Shown piece after piece: positions 63,124 to 64,000 of a stretch of 64,000 nucleotides of DNA (the first letter of the stretch is position 1; each line of letters begins with the position of its first letter). The notes under the pieces were generated by a model, which had not been told where the DNA came from, made no database searches, and saw only the letters and a program-made list of their open reading frames with translations. The position numbers and the translations under genes were made by a program. Origin of the DNA: Yoonia sp. SS1-5 (GTDB taxonomy: Bacteria > Pseudomonadota > Alphaproteobacteria > Rhodobacterales > Rhodobacteraceae); NCBI RefSeq assembly GCF_038443705.2, contig NZ_CP151767.2:3463501-3527500 (forward strand). Reading direction: 5' to 3'.

Positions 63124-64000
63124 AGCGCCGCCTCTAACTGCGCCCAGCGATCTGGTGCGGGAAGGCCCAGACGGATCCATTCCGGCGCATAGGGGAAGAC
63201 CCGCGACCAAACCTTGCCTGCGGCAAGGTGCCGTTGCGAGGCTTGCGCATCCTTGACCTGATAAAGCTGGAACAGCGATGTCCCGCCCAGCACCTTTGCA
63301 CCCGCGCGCTGTAGCAGTGCATCCAGCCGGTCTGCATCGGCGGCCAACCGTTTGCGGGTATCATCGGCCCAATGGGGATCTGACAAGGCATTGGCCCCGA
63401 TTGACAGCGCCGGACCAGAAATCTGCCAGGGTCCCAAAAGATCACCCAGCCGATTGATGATCGCGGGATCACCGATTGCAAATCCCAGCCGCAAGCCAGC
63501 CAGCCCCCAGAATTTCCCAAAGCTTTTCAGGATGACTGTTCCGGGCTCTGCCGCGCGCGCGATCATTGTCTGTGCGGGCATTACATCACAAAAGCTTTCG
63601 TCGATAATCGTCAGTGGGGCGGTCAGTGCGGACGCCTCCCACAGGTAGCCGTCAGGATTGTTGGGATGGACCGCCACAAGGGCATCGTTTGCATCTTCTG
63701 CCAATGTCCAGCCCGCAGCCAGAAATGCGGCGCCGTGTTCGTTATATGTGGGGCCCGGAATGTTAACCTGCCCCGGGCCCGCAACCTGTGGCAGTGCCGC
63801 AATCAGGGCAGAAGCGCCCGCCGCGCCGATGATTGCGGCGTCTGCCGGGACATTCCAGAATGCCCGGGCGAGATCGTAAAGGCGGGCGAAGGCAGCCTTG
63901 TCAGGCAGGGCGGTCCAGGCTTCTGTTGCAAGATGGGGCAGGGGATATGGGACGGGGTTGATCCCGGTCGACAGATCAAGCCAATCCGCCCGGGTTCCGC
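63120..64000 (-). CDS. cobC: Threonine-phosphate decarboxylase-like aminotransferase CobC (N-terminus outside window)
   Basis: The frame is open to the window edge, giving ~293 residues of a class I/II PLP enzyme: WLDLSTGINPVPYPLPHLAT, GAAGASALIAALPQV, AVHPNNPDGYLW, ESFCDVM and the PLP lysine motif ILKSFGKFWGLAGLRLGFAI. It is near complete; only about 20-25 N-terminal residues should be missing. It supplies aminopropanol phosphate for CobD. Confidence 0.9.
   Translation of the reverse strand, partial: GTRADWLDLSTGINPVPYPLPHLATEAWTALPDKAAFARLYDLARAFWNVPADAAIIGAAGASALIAALPQVAGPGQVNIPGPTYNEHGAAFLAAGWTLAEDANDALVAVHPNNPDGYLWEASALTAPLTIIDESFCDVMPAQTMIARAAEPGTVILKSFGKFWGLAGLRLGFAIGDPAIINRLGDLLGPWQISGPALSIGANALSDPHWADDTRKRLAADADRLDALLQRAGAKVLGGTSLFQLYQVKDAQASQRHLAAGKVWSRVFPYAPEWIRLGLPAPDRWAQLEAAL

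Noticed and set aside
1..64000. tRNA, rRNA, CRISPR arrays, transposases, phage genes
   Set aside because: I looked for them by eye and saw none; a tRNA scan and IS search would be needed to exclude short remnants.

Overview
The window is a chromosomal stretch of an alphaproteobacterium, most likely a Rhodobacterales / Roseobacter-group organism. The evidence is a complete Tad (tight adherence) pilus locus in the order typical of that group, a ligase-associated Lhr-type helicase and PdeM pair, a Rhizobium-type (ReAV) asparaginase, an IalB-family protein and a long-form RibA. Genus cannot be fixed from sequence alone. I see no tRNA, rRNA, CRISPR array, prophage or complete insertion sequence. 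Most of the window is core or shell genome, with a few accessory patches.

Layout. 1-1563: one-carbon metabolism (end of fhs, then folD). 1643-5458: a membrane LytTR regulator converging on pdeM and the Lhr-type helicase. 5555-7112: a glycosyltransferase/acetyltransferase pair. 7149-19462 (minus strand): the Tad pilus locus, running from the major Flp pilin through a second pilin, cpaB, rcpA, an OmpA-type lipoprotein, cpaE, tadA, tadB, tadC, two TPR lipoproteins and the prepilin peptidase to an AAA+ ATPase. Hairpins followed by U-runs separate flp and cpaB from what lies downstream, suggesting tiered expression. 19813-23501: lytic transglycosylase, a cloverleaf-like inverted-repeat element, a two-subunit CoA transferase, and a divergent VOC/TetR pair with palindromic operators. 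23498-29814: topA, dprA, serB and a cystathionine beta-lyase-like gene. 29885-36496: rhodanese, a VOC gene with a one-base frameshift, an OmpR-type regulator, ribA, an L,D-transpeptidase-like gene, rppH, a secreted hypothetical, a lytic transglycosylase and a WYL regulator. 36573-38286: GST, DUF1801 and a decayed second DUF1801 copy. 38287-48985: rnr, a lipoprotein, dapE, an accessory methyltransferase/GFA pair, a kinase-like gene, an ionotropic-glutamate-receptor-like channel, dapD, a redoxin and a LOG-family protein. 48995-58671: a LacI-regulated ABC importer with a GH2 beta-mannosidase and two sugar-converting enzymes. 58644-64000: a ribbon-helix-helix-like protein, rlmN, ialB, asparaginase, and cobD/cobC of cobalamin synthesis (cobC runs off the end).

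How the genes work together. The Tad locus encodes a whole machine: pilins, peptidase, ATPase, platform proteins, secretin and localisation factor. The LacI/ABC/beta-mannosidase block looks like one regulon that imports beta-mannosides or related sugars and hydrolyses them in the cytoplasm; a 36-bp palindrome lies over its probable promoter. dapE and dapD flank a block of unrelated genes.

The most interesting observations are the cloverleaf repeat and two related short elements that each start in a gene's stop codon, the iGluR-like channel lacking a potassium filter, the frameshifted VOC gene (hidden because its main frame has no start codon), and the DUF1801 relic. I did not find a convincing new multi-gene defence or biosynthetic system.
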